Shown here piece after piece: positions 44,386 through 55,421 of a stretch of 64,000 nt of DNA. The DNA comes from Paraconiothyrium sp. Pb-2020. Taxonomy: Eukaryota; Ascomycota; Dothideomycetes; Pleosporales; Didymosphaeriaceae. The stretch is from assembly GCA_022419385.1 (NCBI GenBank), contig JAJUBI010000006.1, positions 1,798,001-1,862,000 on the forward strand. The letters are read 5' to 3'. The notes below the pieces were generated by a model that worked only from the letters and a program-made list of their open reading frames with translations, searched no databases and was not told the DNA's origin. The position numbers were made by a program, and so were the translations under genes. Each line of letters starts with the position of its first letter. The stretch's first letter is position 1.

Positions 44386-45307
44386 GCCGGACGAGGATGG
44401 AGGAGACGCGCGAACACGATCCCAGGGCGATGACAAACGCTGCTGTTGCTGTACATATACCAAAAGAAGAGAATTGAGACAGCTTGGGAAGGAAGGAGGT
44501 GCCATCCGGGACACGGCAGTGCCAAACTCAATGAATCGATTCAAATCTACAACGTTGACCGCCTGAATTTCTCGTCCCTGTGCTTGGCTGCATTGTTTAT
44601 CCAAGAATTGATTTCATGGGTTAATGGTCAGTTCGATGGTGAGGAGTGGTGTCTGTCGTCGCGTTGGACGGCAGGTACGATTCAACATTTGCTGCAACTG
44701 GCAACCGCTCAAATGACCGTTTATCTATTTCTCGACTATGACAGGAATTGTTTGGTACTAATACGAGATTGCAGGACGCTTCCACCGTACCAGCACAAGA
44801 TGCGAGTATGATGTCACGAAGCCAACTGCGATTGACCTGAGAAGCTACTCATCAGAATACCGGATGTGAGGACTAATCAGGTGTAGTATATGCAGCTATG
44901 AGTAATTTCACTTTCCCTACAGTATATCACCTGGCCTCGAGATATCCACGGGTTCACATGAAGCAATAGTGAGTGCATGGAGGGGCGGTTGGAAGTCGTG
45001 CCATGTGCATTGGCAGGGTTGCCATGTGACACAAGATGTTGCCGCAGACCTTACAAGCGATTTAGGACTTGCAATCCCCATTCACTTGCGCTGTGTGTCT
45101 ACTTACCTTCCTGCCTTGCCGTTCGGTTGCTCTCACCTTCACCTCGCAATTTGCGCCCCGCCCCAGTTCTTTAAAAACCGCCAATCCCAAATCTCTCTCA
45201 ACTCTTCCTCTTTCCCACTACCAACTTACCGTCATCTTCCACATTGTCTTCAGCAGGAAGATCTTGACACGTAGATCAGAACCAAGAACAAGATCCTTCA
45301 ATCCACC
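44386..45307. other. Long intergenic region
   Basis: The 3' region of the complex I gene and the promoter of the Myb-like gene; the last 250 bases are C/T-rich on the plus strand, typical of fungal promoters. A frame at 44446-44811 has no ATG start and is not accepted. Confidence 0.45.
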
Positions 45308-45905
45308 ATGGTCCAGTGGACACCCGAAAAAGATCAAACCGTAGGCGCCGTGCACCCATAGGTAGTCTTATACTAACGTCTCACAGCTTCTTAAGGGCGT
45401 CTTCCAGTTCGCAGACATCAAGATGAGCAAGGAATTGCTGGAGCACCTCGCCAGCTTGATTGGCGATGGTAAGTTGACCTCCACGCCTCATTACAATGTC
45501 TGACCTCTGGGATTTTCGCTGATGCTTTGACTCACAGGCTGTACACCCAAGGCTATCCAGCATCGTCTAAGCAACATCAAAAACACGGGCAAGCCGGTGC
45601 GCGACCTCAATACCACTCCGACGAAGGCCAGTGCAGACAAGGAGAAGGTCACCCCGGCCAAGACACCCGGCTCAGGCCGCGGCCGCGGTCGCCCAAAGAA
45701 ACAACCGGACGCAGATGGTGAGCCTACGAATGACCTCGATGGTCCCTTGTCGCCATCTGCTGGTCGCAAGCGCGGTCGCACTACGGAAGCCACCGACGGT
45801 GCTGCCCCAGGAAAGAAGGTGAAGGAGGAGATCGAGGAGAACTTCTTCCAAGATGCTCCTGAGCAGGCGAATGAGGAGGGAAATAATGCACAATACGAGA
45901 TCTGA
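45308..45905 (+). CDS. Myb-like nuclear protein with AT-hook
   Basis: Three exons, 45308-45340, 45387-45468 and 45538-45905, give 160 aa. The N-terminal 60 residues, WTPEKDQTLLKGVFQFADIK and on to GDGCTPKAIQHRLSNIKNTG, resemble the fungal Myb/SANT-like DNA-binding fold with a spaced Trp and a recognition helix (TPKAIQHRLSNIK). The middle is basic and carries an AT-hook (GSGRGRGRPKKQPD), followed by a second basic patch (AGRKRGRTTEATDG) and an acidic C-terminus (KEEIEENFFQDAPEQANEEG). A nuclear chromatin or transcription role is likely; targets are unknown. Confidence 0.78.
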
Positions 45906-46098
45906 ATGAAGACATGGCAACAGCGTGACCTCGCGGCACCTTAGAACTGCCTGGTGCCTTAGAAATGGCACCTTGCGAAGGGCTTATGCGACTATGATCA
46001 TGGACAAGAACTGTGGGTTGGTAGTACTTGCTGGAAGGCTATTTCCTGGCTTGCAATGTGCTGCATTACCGCGCGGTGGGTAGCTAGGCCATGCATGC
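45906..46098. other. Intergenic region
   Basis: The 3' region of the Myb-like gene. No feature supported. Confidence 0.4.
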
Positions 46099-46776
46099 CT
46101 ACTCAATTGATGTCCCCTCTCTACATAGCGTATCTTGAGTGAACTCAATGGGCTGTATTGATGATTCCGCACTAAACAAATCAGGTGCCAGTAGCTTCGG
46201 CTGGTCTATTTCGCTTTTGTGATGATCTTCGCAGGTTGTAATATACATCTCAGAGGCTGCGCCGGTGCACTGGAGAGTACCTACAATCTCATTGTTACGT
46301 TCGTGCAGGGTGAATCTCCGCGGCACCCAATAGGATAATGTTCTTATAATCATGTACTACGTTGTCAGGCGTAAGCGAGATGCTGCGGATATCAACTCAA
46401 GCCAGTGTAGTAGCGAATCGTTTCGTCTTCTCGTACAGCCTGACCTTGTCCAGAACTCATAGACGATCGTAGTGAAGGTGGGCGAGGCGTTGCCGCACAT
46501 TTGCCTGACATACATAAGAGGTGTCGTTTCACGATTAGCGGTGTTCAGAGATCTGACGGGGACATTCAGGCATGCAATCAGCTGATTGGCTAATTTACTA
46601 ATCCCCGGAGCGGGTAAAGGTAATTTCACTACAATTTTGGCGTCGAAGAGGAGTTCGGTGATTGGCTGGGAGGGGTTGTGTACCCATACTGAGAGTACAT
46701 GGGGAGTTACCAGTACAATGCTACGAAGTGATAGCTTTTTCAGATCAACTATGAACCTAGCATCTCTATACCACAA
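46099..46776 (-). pseudogene. Interrupted open frame downstream of the OYE gene
   Basis: One minus-strand frame is open from about 46790 to 46099 except for a single TAG at 46357-46359. Before the stop it reads like coding sequence (VTPHVLSVWVHNPSQPITEL, LPLPAPGISKLANQLIACLN). After it the frame continues with MIIRTLSYWVPRRFTLHERN and ASEMYITTCEDHHKSEIDQP. There is no ATG at the upstream end, which overlaps the end of the Old Yellow Enzyme gene by 11 bases. It may be a decayed gene, or an unseen intron may remove the stop. No family recognised. Confidence 0.3.
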
Positions 46777-48111
46777 CTTCGACTTCAGTCACATGTGGTT
46801 GAATCCTAGCTATACCATCAGTTTTCTTCCCCTTATCCTCCTGCTGGTGCCAGGTTAGATAGTCGGTGTAACCCCTCTCTCTTTCTGGAAAAGGTCCGTA
46901 GAACCTGTCGCGTTCGTACATGGTGAAACTCTTCCCATGTTTCAATCTCTCCATAAGATCGGGATTGCTCGTGAAGTATCGCCCGAATAGTATTGCGTCG
47001 TAAACACCAGACTCAACGACTCCCCAGCAGTTAGTGTCGTTCCAGCCTCCTGCCGAGAAGACGGGCGTGTCTCCTAGAATATCGCGTAGGAACTTCAGGT
47101 TGATCGTCGATGGGTCAAGACCCCAGGAGCTGATCATCTTATCCTTTTCTGCGTACGAGTGGATCTGCTCGTATCGCTAATTGTATCTCGTCAACTGGAT
47201 CCAGTCGAAAAGTACATATGGAGTTTGATGCTTACTGGTTCTATCAACGATACATAAGACAACTCCGGCAACCTCGTCTTGAGCTCTTTGCACAGAGAGG
47301 CCCAAGTCTCAATCCGCTGCTCGCCTCTCGCCTGATTAAACAGTCCGAACGGACTTAGTCTGATCGCACAATTTTGTTCACCCACCGCTAGTGCAAGACC
47401 CTCCATAAGCTCAACCACAAAACGGCAGCGTCTCTCGGGACTGCCCCCATACTCATCAGTCCTCTTGTTGGTATTCGATGATAAGAACTGCTCAGGTAAA
47501 TAGCCATTGCCGCCATGTACTTCGACACCATCAAAGCCCACTTCCATCGCCATCTTCGCAGCGTTACAGTAGTCCTCAATCGTGCTCTTGATGTGCTCCT
47601 TTGTAAGCTCAATTGGTGGGTGATCAGCGTACAACACGGGGCCCGAGTATCCAGGTGGGATCCGACCCGAGTCCCCTTCCATCGGCACAACAGACGGCGC
47701 GACGGAACGCTTTCCTGAAAATGGCTCTGTTGTAGTGCGTCCAGCGTGCCAGAGTTGAGCATAGATGTATCCACCTTTGTCGTGCACAGCTTCTGTGACG
47801 GGTCTCCAGCCGTCGAGGTGCGCCGGATGGAAGAGGCCAGGGACGCCTGACATGCCGTTTCCTTCAAGGCTCGGGGCGATTCCTTCAGAGATTAGGAGCC
47901 CGCCATCTGTTGTCCTTTGACTGTAATAATCGGCGACTAGCTTATCAGGTACCCAGATTCTGTTGTAATTGCCTGACTCGTCCTTTTGCAGGGGCAGACA
48001 TCGATTGCGTGTTAATGGCGCAAGGACGACGCGGTGCTTCAGTGTGATCTTTCCATTTGCGATGCTGAGAGGTGAGAAGAGCTTATCGCTGGCCCGAGCT
48101 GAAGCTGCCAT
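46766..48111 (-). CDS. Old Yellow Enzyme family NADH:flavin oxidoreductase
   Basis: FMN-dependent ene-reductase family, 428 aa, in two exons: 48111-47236 and 47176-46766, with a 59-base intron. The barrel is visible as LFSPLSIANGKITLKHRVVL, APLTRNRCLP, GGLLISEGIAPSLEGNGMSG, YIYAQLWHAGRTTTEPFSGK, GFDGVEVHGGNGYLPEQFLS, NKRTDEYGGSPERRCRFVVE, VFSAGGWNDTNCWGVVESG and AILFGRYFTSNPDLMERLKH. The HGGNGYLPEQF box replaces the more usual HGANGYLLDQF. The C-terminus after DYLTWHQQEDKG is about 20 residues longer than the core family. Substrates are unknown; such enzymes often reduce enones or sit in secondary pathways. Confidence 0.92.
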
Positions 48112-48595
48112 CTCGACTCAATATGTTCTTTTTTTCTTCACTTGCAGATAGAGGTTGCGAAAGTTTAAGTCGACCACAAGATGGGGAAATTGCCTGCGGA
48201 GCCTGCCCAAGAAAAGCGGGGAGTAAGAATCATCAATTAGGTGTGAGCATGTACAACCTAATATTACCGATCAGACTGCTGGACCGCAAGCGCAGACCGA
48301 CCAGAACATGGGTGCTACCATGACTGCATGTATAAGATCAGCAAGCCCAAGGCGTCGGCTTATCATTATCGGTAATAAGTCCTTTGCTGCCCATTCTTCC
48401 TATATTTTTTCTAGTTATTTTTTCTAGTATCAAATGACATTACTAAGTTTAGGATCATGGCTGTGGGGTTGATGACCTTATCAAGATCCACACGGCACAA
48501 AGTCGTTCTGCCGAAGACTCTTGGAAGGGGGTTTCGGCAAATTTGAGATCTACCGATAGCAGCGGAAGTAGGCATCCGACAGCGTGTTGCCACGA
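48112..48595. other. Intergenic region
   Basis: Promoter region of the Old Yellow Enzyme gene and 3' region of the next minus-strand gene. No feature supported. Confidence 0.4.
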
Positions 48596-49263
48596 TTATG
48601 ATCTCGCGAAAGTGAACATGTTCTGCCGACATCTGAACGCTATCAAGTCACTGAAGACAGTGTTGTAGTGGATCTCAGTTGTAAGCCGTGTGCGGGAATG
48701 CTTGAGCCTTTGAACCGATGTTGCTTCGTTGAAGCACGTGCGGAAGAGGGAGCATTTACGAAGTCCGTTCACTGAACCAGGTTGTGGTAGTGGGCCCAAC
48801 TCTTTGGGGGCCGTAACCGTGAATACATCCAGGTGTATCGGCTGGAAGCCCACTTCTGATAGCCCATATGTAAACTTTAGATCAAATGCTTGCTTTGCCC
48901 ACGTATCTCTTGGCATTGTTAGATTGACAAACATTCAGCCAGCCTCCGTAACAGTCTCCTCATCATCAAGGCTATGTCTGATATACCAGGTTCTTGAGAA
49001 GGACTTTGGAAGTGCTGATAGCTGGCCGTTCTTTTGCCTGTTCCACGGTTGCGCATAGCGGGGTACTCCACGACAAGCGAAAGATGGTATGCTACAGTTG
49101 TTGAGTTACCCGCCGCTACTGTAGCTGTCAGCTGTCCATGCTCTTGCTTGTATCTCGAGTTCTTTTGTCGCCGTAGGAAGTTCGCATCGGTGAAAACCAA
49201 GGCTGGACTCTGATGAAAGCGGAAGGTCTCCCTACCGTCACTCAGCAGCGGCACAAACTTCAT
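48596..49263 (-). CDS. Hypothetical protein, 195 aa, two exons
   Basis: Exons 49263-48987 and 48906-48596 are joined by an 80-base intron (GTATAT donor, TCTAAC branch site, AAGAG acceptor) with exact phase. The first exon reads MKFVPLLSDGRETFRFHQSP with no clear signal sequence. The second holds the best-looking stretch, AFDLKFTYGLSEVGFQPIHL then DVFTVTAPKELGPLPQPGSV. The C-terminus is polar and basic. I do not recognise the family. The match of frame, splice signals and phase supports a real gene. Confidence 0.5.
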
Positions 49264-49497
49264 GATCAGTGAAGATGGCTAGATGGAGTATGTGGACAAG
49301 GGTGTGGAAGATAAGGGTGGAAGTGAGGTGGGCGATGCACAAGTTGACAGCAGTGAGCAATCGCTCAGTGCTATCAAGCAGCTACATCGCGTACCATAGT
49401 TCCATCCTAGGCATCACTACTCAACGCTCAACCTCAACAGAATACCAACAAGTCAACACCAAAGTTTTTCTCACGAACGTTGCCTAACAGCACGTGA

Positions 49498-50873
49498 TCA
49501 AAATGCCGAAAGAAGACTCTGATGAAACTTTTTGTGCATGTTCTCGTCCTTTGCGAAATATCTCACCACCTTATCGATGTTTGGACCTTGAATAAAGGCT
49601 TGAAATTTGCCCCAATCGGGCATCCCACCATCGTATCGGAACTCGGTTTTCCGCAAGGCGTTTCGCCCCCCTGTCAGAGTCAAACTTAAGGGCATCGCCT
49701 TGCTCGTACCGTCGTTCCATAGGAATGCGAGACGGATCGCGCTATAGCGCGATCCGCTCCGTACCATCACAGGCTCGGCTGGATCATATTTTGCACCAGC
49801 CCATGGTTGGCTTACTCTGAATGGGAATACACGGCGTAGCTGGATAGTGATTAGAACTGAAGCGTGCGATGAAAAGATATAACATACCTGGGTATCGCTC
49901 TCCATCAACGCACGACATATAATAGCGGTGCATCGTTCCTTTGCTTCTTCCTGTTCTCTTTCCCATTCAGTCCAATAGTCAGTTTCCTCATCCCAGTCTG
50001 TAACCGAGTCGGTTGCGAACTGCGAAAAACAAGCCTTTGCTACACTGATGACGGTGTCCATTGTGCCCATAGACCAAGCGCCTCGCTTGTACGTGTCCAT
50101 TCGATAGACTGGCGGCACCCTTTGCTGGTCGCTAACAGATGTTGGACCATCAAGGGGCTTGCTGTCATGGTGGGCATTCTCTGGCACGTTGTGGATATTG
50201 TATATCGACAGCCTTTCGTTGGTAAGGAGAGGGACAATCCCTCGCTCAAACGCGATAGCACAAGGATCATCAGAGTCCCATCCATTGTATAGCTGGCAGC
50301 GCAAGAGGTTCTGAGTGATCTTGTGCTGTCCCTGTCAACCGACCGGCCCCTCGATGGCGTGTTTCGATAGAGTATCAAGATAATCTACCAGGTTTTTGAT
50401 GTTCTGATCGCCGTTTGGGTCAGCGTCAGCGACGTCTGCATCGTCTGCATCGTCTGCATCGTCAGCGGTGTCTGCATCGTCTGCGGCGTCTGCGTTGTCC
50501 GCATCGTCAGTGTTGGAAGCGTCGTCAGCGACGTCTGCATTGTCTGCGGCGTCAGCGGCGTCTGCATCGTCAGTGTTGGAAGCGTCGTCAGCGACGTCTG
50601 CATTGTCTGCGGCGTCAGCGGCGTCTGCATTGTCTGCGGCGTCTGCGTCGTCCGCGTCACCAGCGCTGAGGAGCGATTCGTTATCTGAGTTCTCTGTTAG
50701 TATGTAGCCAAAGAGGCGGGAGCATGCTTACCATTAACTCTGCCGCTCACACCTGCCTCATCGCTCTCCTCGGTCTCGTCGTCCACCTGCCGCCGTGGTG
50801 GGGAGCTACCCTCCTCATTGCTGTCCTCTATATGAAGGACACGGCCTCGAGCCCTTCGCGGTGGCCGTGGCAT
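49498..50873 (-). CDS. Acidic repeat protein with folded C-terminal domain, 407 aa
   Basis: Four exons, 50873-50732, 50684-50389, 50331-49888 and 49839-49498, all phase-consistent. The N-terminus is basic (MPRPPRRARGRVLHI), then acidic (DDETEESDEAG). Exon 2 is a tandem repeat of Asp/Ala/Asn units such as DNADVADDASNTDDADAADA, encoded by 63-base repeats. The C-terminal 260 residues look folded (LRCQLYNGWDSDDPCAIAFE, DYWTEWEREQEEAKERCTAI, LRRVFPFRVSQPWAGAKYDP, KVVRYFAKDENMHKKFHQSL). The third intron has a clear CTAAT branch site. The second, 57-base intron removes an in-frame TGA and has weaker signals. No family recognised; copy number of the repeat may vary between strains. Confidence 0.6.
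50511..50636. repeat. 63-bp coding tandem repeat
   Basis: Two near-identical 63-base units begin at 50511 and 50574 with TGTTGGAAGCGTCGTCAGCG, inside a longer run (about 50436-50660) of diverged shorter units built on CTGCATCGT or CTGCGGCGT. They encode the Asp/Ala/Asn-rich part of the acidic repeat protein on the minus strand. Units are multiples of three, so length changes keep frame. Confidence 0.8.
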
Positions 50874-50893
50874 GGTTTGCAATTGTTTTATCG

Positions 50894-51028
50894 CGCGTGT
50901 TTGAAGCAAGAAGAAGATCGTGCGTTTTTGAAGTAAGAAGAAGATCGTGCGTGTTCGAAGTAAGAAGAAGATCGTGCGTGTTTGAAGTAAGAAGAAGGTC
51001 GTGCGTGCTTGAAGAAAGAAGTTGGGAG
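50894..51028. repeat. 27-bp minisatellite, about five copies
   Basis: Units start at 50894, 50921, 50948, 50975 and 51002 and follow GCGTGTTTGAAGTAAGAAG plus AAGATCG, with one or two changes each; the last is degenerate. It lies 20-155 bases upstream of the start codon of the acidic repeat protein, so it is in its promoter or 5' untranslated region. Confidence 0.8.
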
Positions 51029-51349
51029 GCACTATGATGCGGTGAGAGAAAAGGTCATAGCGCCAAGTGATAAAGATGGCAGTCACGACCCAGGACGCAT
51101 ACCATAACTCAATAGTAAATCTACAGAGAAGGCTAGCAGATGAAAGCACAGTGAAACAACAGCATTGCCTTCCTCCAGATCTTGTATCATCCTAATGCCG
51201 CCCCTAGTGTCTCTGCCAGCTTCGTTTGACTAAGTAGAACACGGCGTGGATAGAGCATGCCTAAATCTCCGTCTCTAGGCCTAGCAATGGTTGTTTGAAT
51301 CCATGCGATTCGTAAAGATGTATCGTCCCAACAACTGTCTTTATCCGCA
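51029..51349. other. Intergenic region
   Basis: Rest of the promoter of the acidic repeat protein and the 3' region of the first permease. No feature supported. Confidence 0.4.
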
Positions 51350-52929
51350 TTATCTCCCAACCATCTTTTTCTCCAGATACCTCGCTGGGATGTATACCAG
51401 CGCAGTAATGATAAACGTAAATTCGTTCGCAATATCGCCTCCATCCTCACCGATGAGCTTACCCAAAGGCCCTACGTACCACGTCTCTACCATCCCCATG
51501 ACCCAGGCAATGATACCAATGGCGAAAGCTGTACCAGCAGCAATACCGATTGGTAATCGCCTAGGGTCATTCCAAGCTTCAAGGTCGTAGTTGTCAAAGT
51601 TCATCTTCCGGAAGATGACATGCTCGCTGAATAAAATAACAAAGTATTGAGTGCACCAGTATCCAAGCAAACTCAGGAAATTCTGCAGATAGGTGTTCAA
51701 CTTTTCGCGGCCACCGACAGCCAGTCCAAGAATTGCGGCAAAGCAAAGGATGATCCAGATGAAGCGGGGAACTCTGGCGAACGGACGGGCGAATTGCTGG
51801 CAGGAAATAGCAGCGCTGTAGATGGAAATGACGTTGACGTTGATGCCGGAAAGAACGAGTAGCGTGAGAATGAGTTTTGCAAAGCCGCGTGGGTAGATCA
51901 TGGTTTGGATGAGAAATCCCAGGCCGTCATTTTCGTAGACGTCTTTCCAATCTGCTCGGTTGTTCAAGCCTGAGGAGACGACACAACCCGCTATCATCCC
52001 GATAGAGGTTGGGATGGCAATACCAAACGTTGTCATAAGGAACACTTTGAGGCGAGAGATGTTCGCTGGATAGTGAACGTAGTAGTCGGACGCCATAGTC
52101 TGCCATGAGGCGGAGCTGCCGTAGACAATAGCAATCAAGCTCAGGACCTGTCCGCTAAGAGTTGCGCCTTTTAGTTCGGTGTGTGTCGAGTTGTCCGCAT
52201 ATTTGCCCGTCATTCCGAAGAATATCTAACCATTGTTAGAAATGTTCCATGCAATATCTTTAAGCCATTGTATACCATGAATATGATGAAGAACACGAAC
52301 CACGCATAGCGTTCGTATACCAGGATGGCTTTCAGACCGATGAAGGAGATAAAAGTCGCGACCACTGCGAGGATAACTATGCCCACAATCAAGGAAATGT
52401 GGCCATCCGCAACCGCCGTTAGTGCGAGTCCGCCGGTGATACATGCGACGGAAGCCCATCCTATTTGTACAATGGTGTTGAGAGCCGCAATGACCTTGTT
52501 AGGCCACCATCCAAATGCATAACGCGACACTGAGATTTGTCTGAGACCAGTTGGCGCACCAAAAGTTGCAGCGAAACCTGTCGCCGCGCCGCCTAGTATG
52601 GACGCGAATATGGTAATGACAATTGACTGCCTAAGGGTCAAGCCAAATTCCCACCCGAGAAACCCAGTCGCGAAACACGATGTATTCATGGTTCCCGAGG
52701 CCCACAGGAAGAACATGGTAAGTTGATGATGCCACGGTACTGGTCCTTTCTCCTCAGGCCGCTTCCGGGAGATGGCCTCAGACTCGATGCCCAACTTCGC
52801 ATCGAGTTTGGCTTCGAATGCACGCAGCTTGGCTAGAATTCCATGCTCGGGCTTGATGGGCGTGTCACTGCGGTCAGCACTCGACATTGAGGTGCTTGTC
52901 GCATGTTCGCCGACTTTCTCCGCTGACAT
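51350..52929 (-). CDS. NCS1 permease, cytosine/purine (Fcy) type
   Basis: Plasma-membrane proton symporter for nucleobases. Exons 52929-52276 and 52225-51350, joined by a 50-base intron, give 509 aa and about 12 helices. The Fcy-type N-terminal signature is WHHQLTMFFLWASGTMNTSC and GFLGWEFGLTLRQSIVITIF, followed by FGAPTGLRQISVSRYAFGWW and NTIVQIGWASVACITGGLAL. Exon 2 begins IFFGMTGKYADNSTHTELKG and contains SWQTMASDYYVHYPANISRL. The ATG at 52929 gives MSAEKVGEHATS and a cytosolic tail rich in Ser and Lys. It is the first of two NCS1 genes in tandem. Likely substrates are cytosine, adenine, guanine or hypoxanthine; the sequence alone cannot decide. Confidence 0.92.
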
Positions 52930-53473
52930 CGTGACTGCGGCGCACAACGGTGTTCCAATGGAAGAAGCAAAGAGTTGCAACGCGTTACACCGCGAAGCAT
53001 GCGAAGAATGGACGGGGAAAATTCAAATGCAGACCACGCGGCTTTAAGGTCAGTGCCCACGAACTGCTTGGGTAACGACGGTTGGTAGGCCGGGAGCAAC
53101 TTCTGCATCTTGCCTAGTGTTAAGCCTCGCCACTGCCTCTATCGCCACTCTTATCTTTCTCAAGCTTTCTTGGGCAAAGCTTGGTACTTAGCTGACGTTT
53201 TCCAGCCGTGCGAACATTTATTGACAATCGATATCCAATCATGATCACCAGCCGCGCATTTGTGTCCTTCAAACGCCGTGAATATGGATTTGTGCGTGAT
53301 TTATCTGGTTGTGAGAACCCCGGATATCGCCTATACCGCGCTAGAACATCCATGGATCCGTGGACAACCCCACACCATGTGACCTTACGGAAACAACGCG
53401 CGTGCTGCGATATCGCATAGTCCCGTAGTCACTCTGGACCTCTTCATCTCTTACAAAGGCCCCAATCAAGCCT
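52930..53473. promoter_or_regulatory. Promoter region of the Fcy-type permease
   Basis: This 544-base region lies between the two tandem permease genes. CTTATC (GATAAG on the coding strand) occurs at 53150-53155, about 220 bases before the first permease start. This is the element bound by AreA/NIT2-type nitrogen regulators. No gene supported. Confidence 0.5.
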
Positions 53474-55421
53474 TCAATAAGCACTCTTCGGCTTCTCTGC
53501 TACCCGACCATAAGGTTCCTCAACCACGCTCTCGCTCGGCGAACCTCCGGCGTATGCATCTCTCTCGCCGTCAAAAAAGCCGTCTCTCCCACCAGTAGCC
53601 AGATATTCCCACTTAACAGGAATATCCTCAAATCCAGTAGGCAAAACCCCTGGCTTGCGGATCTGTACGAGGATGAAGTACACGACTCCGGCAGTGGTGA
53701 AAGTTAAAATCCACCCGAGCTTGTACATATCTTTCCCGGCTTGAGGGACGAGCTTGGGATTATACGCTGCGACAAGCCCGGGCATGCCCATGACTGTTCC
53801 TGCGCACCACTATACGAGACACAAAATCAGCTGAGAATTACTTACTTCATCTGGGGGTTACATACAGCGAAGATACCTGAGAAGTTGACACCGCCCGTGA
53901 ACCAGTAAAGGCTTCCGCGGGAAGCTCTGTAAAGCGACGGTACATGGATGTTGCCTTTCCGCGCAAAGCAGTAATCGACTATGATGATCTGCTTCTTCTT
54001 AGCCCAAGTACACAACGTTGTAGCAGTTACTCACAGCACATAGTGGAGCCATGAAGATGTTGTAGCTTCCCAGAAAGGTGATGAAGGTTTGTGCAGTAGC
54101 AATAAGCTTCCACGGTACGATAGCGAATCCTAAGAATGCGCAGAGCACTTGACCTCTTCGAATTGTAAGATACTTCGGAAACAGACCTGTCATGTCCGCA
54201 CCGAAGGGAATTGAGTTTGCACCCAGGTTAACTCCGAATACACTTAGGAGGTACGAAAAGGAGACGAGGAAGATGCCACAGCGTGCAGCCGGCGTCCAGT
54301 TATGATCGAGAATCGCGTCGTTCAAATCCCACATGTTCCAGTAAGCAACACCATATACACCTTCCATGGAGCTCGTGGCCAACAGACCAAGCGCTAGAAT
54401 GAGCACTTTGCTAAAGAATACAGACACACCCTGTAAGTAACCAGCATCTCTGGGCTTCTTACAATACCGTGCCAGATCGGGCTGGTTGACAAGCATTGGG
54501 GAGAGAGTTCCCATGATGACGTTGATTCCACTCATGATAGCCCAGCCTGGTGTTGTTCCTGCTCTTACTGAAGCTCCCGCAGCGCTCTGGGCATTGATAT
54601 CTCGAACACCACTGCCATGAGCCATGCACCATCCGAAAAGGCCGAATGTTGCGAAAGGCATAATAAGACCCTTGAAGGTGAAGAAGGTATGGATACGACG
54701 AGGATGGACGAAGCACTGGTTCTACTTGAGTTTCGGAAATACGAAAGAGCCCAGAGTCAACTTACGAATGGAAGCTCCATGATCCAGACCAAGAAGAAAC
54801 ATAGAAGCTGCTTAGAGGTCACATCTGCTGATGCAGGCAAATGGTTCTCCCAATTATCCCATCTGTGGCCGAAGATACATTTGAGGCAAGTCGACATCAG
54901 GTTGGCACCGTAGTATGACTGGATGCCGTACCATATGGCACCAACGATTGCTCGAATGAAGACAAAGAACATGGAGCCGTAGAATCCCATGACCGAGCGA
55001 CATAAAACGGGATAACCGATGTGGTAGCGAACACCTGGCCTCGCCATTCCAACAACGACCAGGGCGCTGATCAGTGAGCCGATGCAGCAGGAAATAAAGG
55101 CTTCCTGCCATGTAAGACCGACAGCTATCAAAGAAGCCGCTGCATTCCAGCCAGCAGTACCGAAAGCGGTTGAGCCCCAGTAGAGAGGCAGGTTATACCA
55201 GGTCCATGTTCTTTCCTCTGAAGGGGTAGGTTCGAGACTGCAAGGACATTAGTAACATGCAAGTGCATGGTACCCCGTAAAGCTTACTCTTTGTTTGACC
55301 ATCTTGGATCGTACGTTGTGGTCGTCTCGTGGCCATGCTTGTTAGTGGTCTTCAGCGAGTCAAGAAATGCTTCCTTCGAACGGAATCTAGCCCGAAACTC
55401 TGGAAACGTAGGGAGATGCAT
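53474..55421 (-). CDS. NCS1 permease, uracil/allantoin (Fur) type
   Basis: Plasma-membrane symporter of the Fur4/Dal4-like group (uracil, uridine, allantoin, hydantoin or uric acid in known members). Five exons, 55421-55288, 55237-54767 or 54766, 54715-54035, 53988-53866 and 53809-53474, give 581 aa; 54766 keeps phase. Signatures are LEPTPSEERTWTWYNLPLYW, GSTAFGTAGWNAAASLIAVG, YHIGYPVLCRSVMGFYGSMF, VGAIWYGIQSYYGANLMSTC, IHTFFTFKGLIMPFATFGLF, MGTLSPMLVNQPDLARYCKK, FGVNLGANSIPFGADMTGLF and IIIVDYCFARKGNIHVPSLY. The C-terminal tail is cytosolic. It is divergent from the cluster regulator and shares its promoter. Confidence 0.93.

Noticed and set aside
44446..44811. Open frame of 121 codons downstream of the complex I gene
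   Set aside because: No ATG start, no splice partner and a composition typical of 3' flanking DNA.
50332..50388. In-frame TGA in the acidic repeat gene, considered as stop-codon readthrough or pseudogene
   Set aside because: A 57-base GT...AG segment covers it and keeps phase, so an ordinary intron is the simpler reading, although its branch site is weak.
50468..50707. Plus-strand Ser/Ala-rich open frame through the repeat
   Set aside because: It starts at a non-ATG codon and is the mirror of the trinucleotide-periodic repeat; flanking exons and splice sites support the minus-strand frame.
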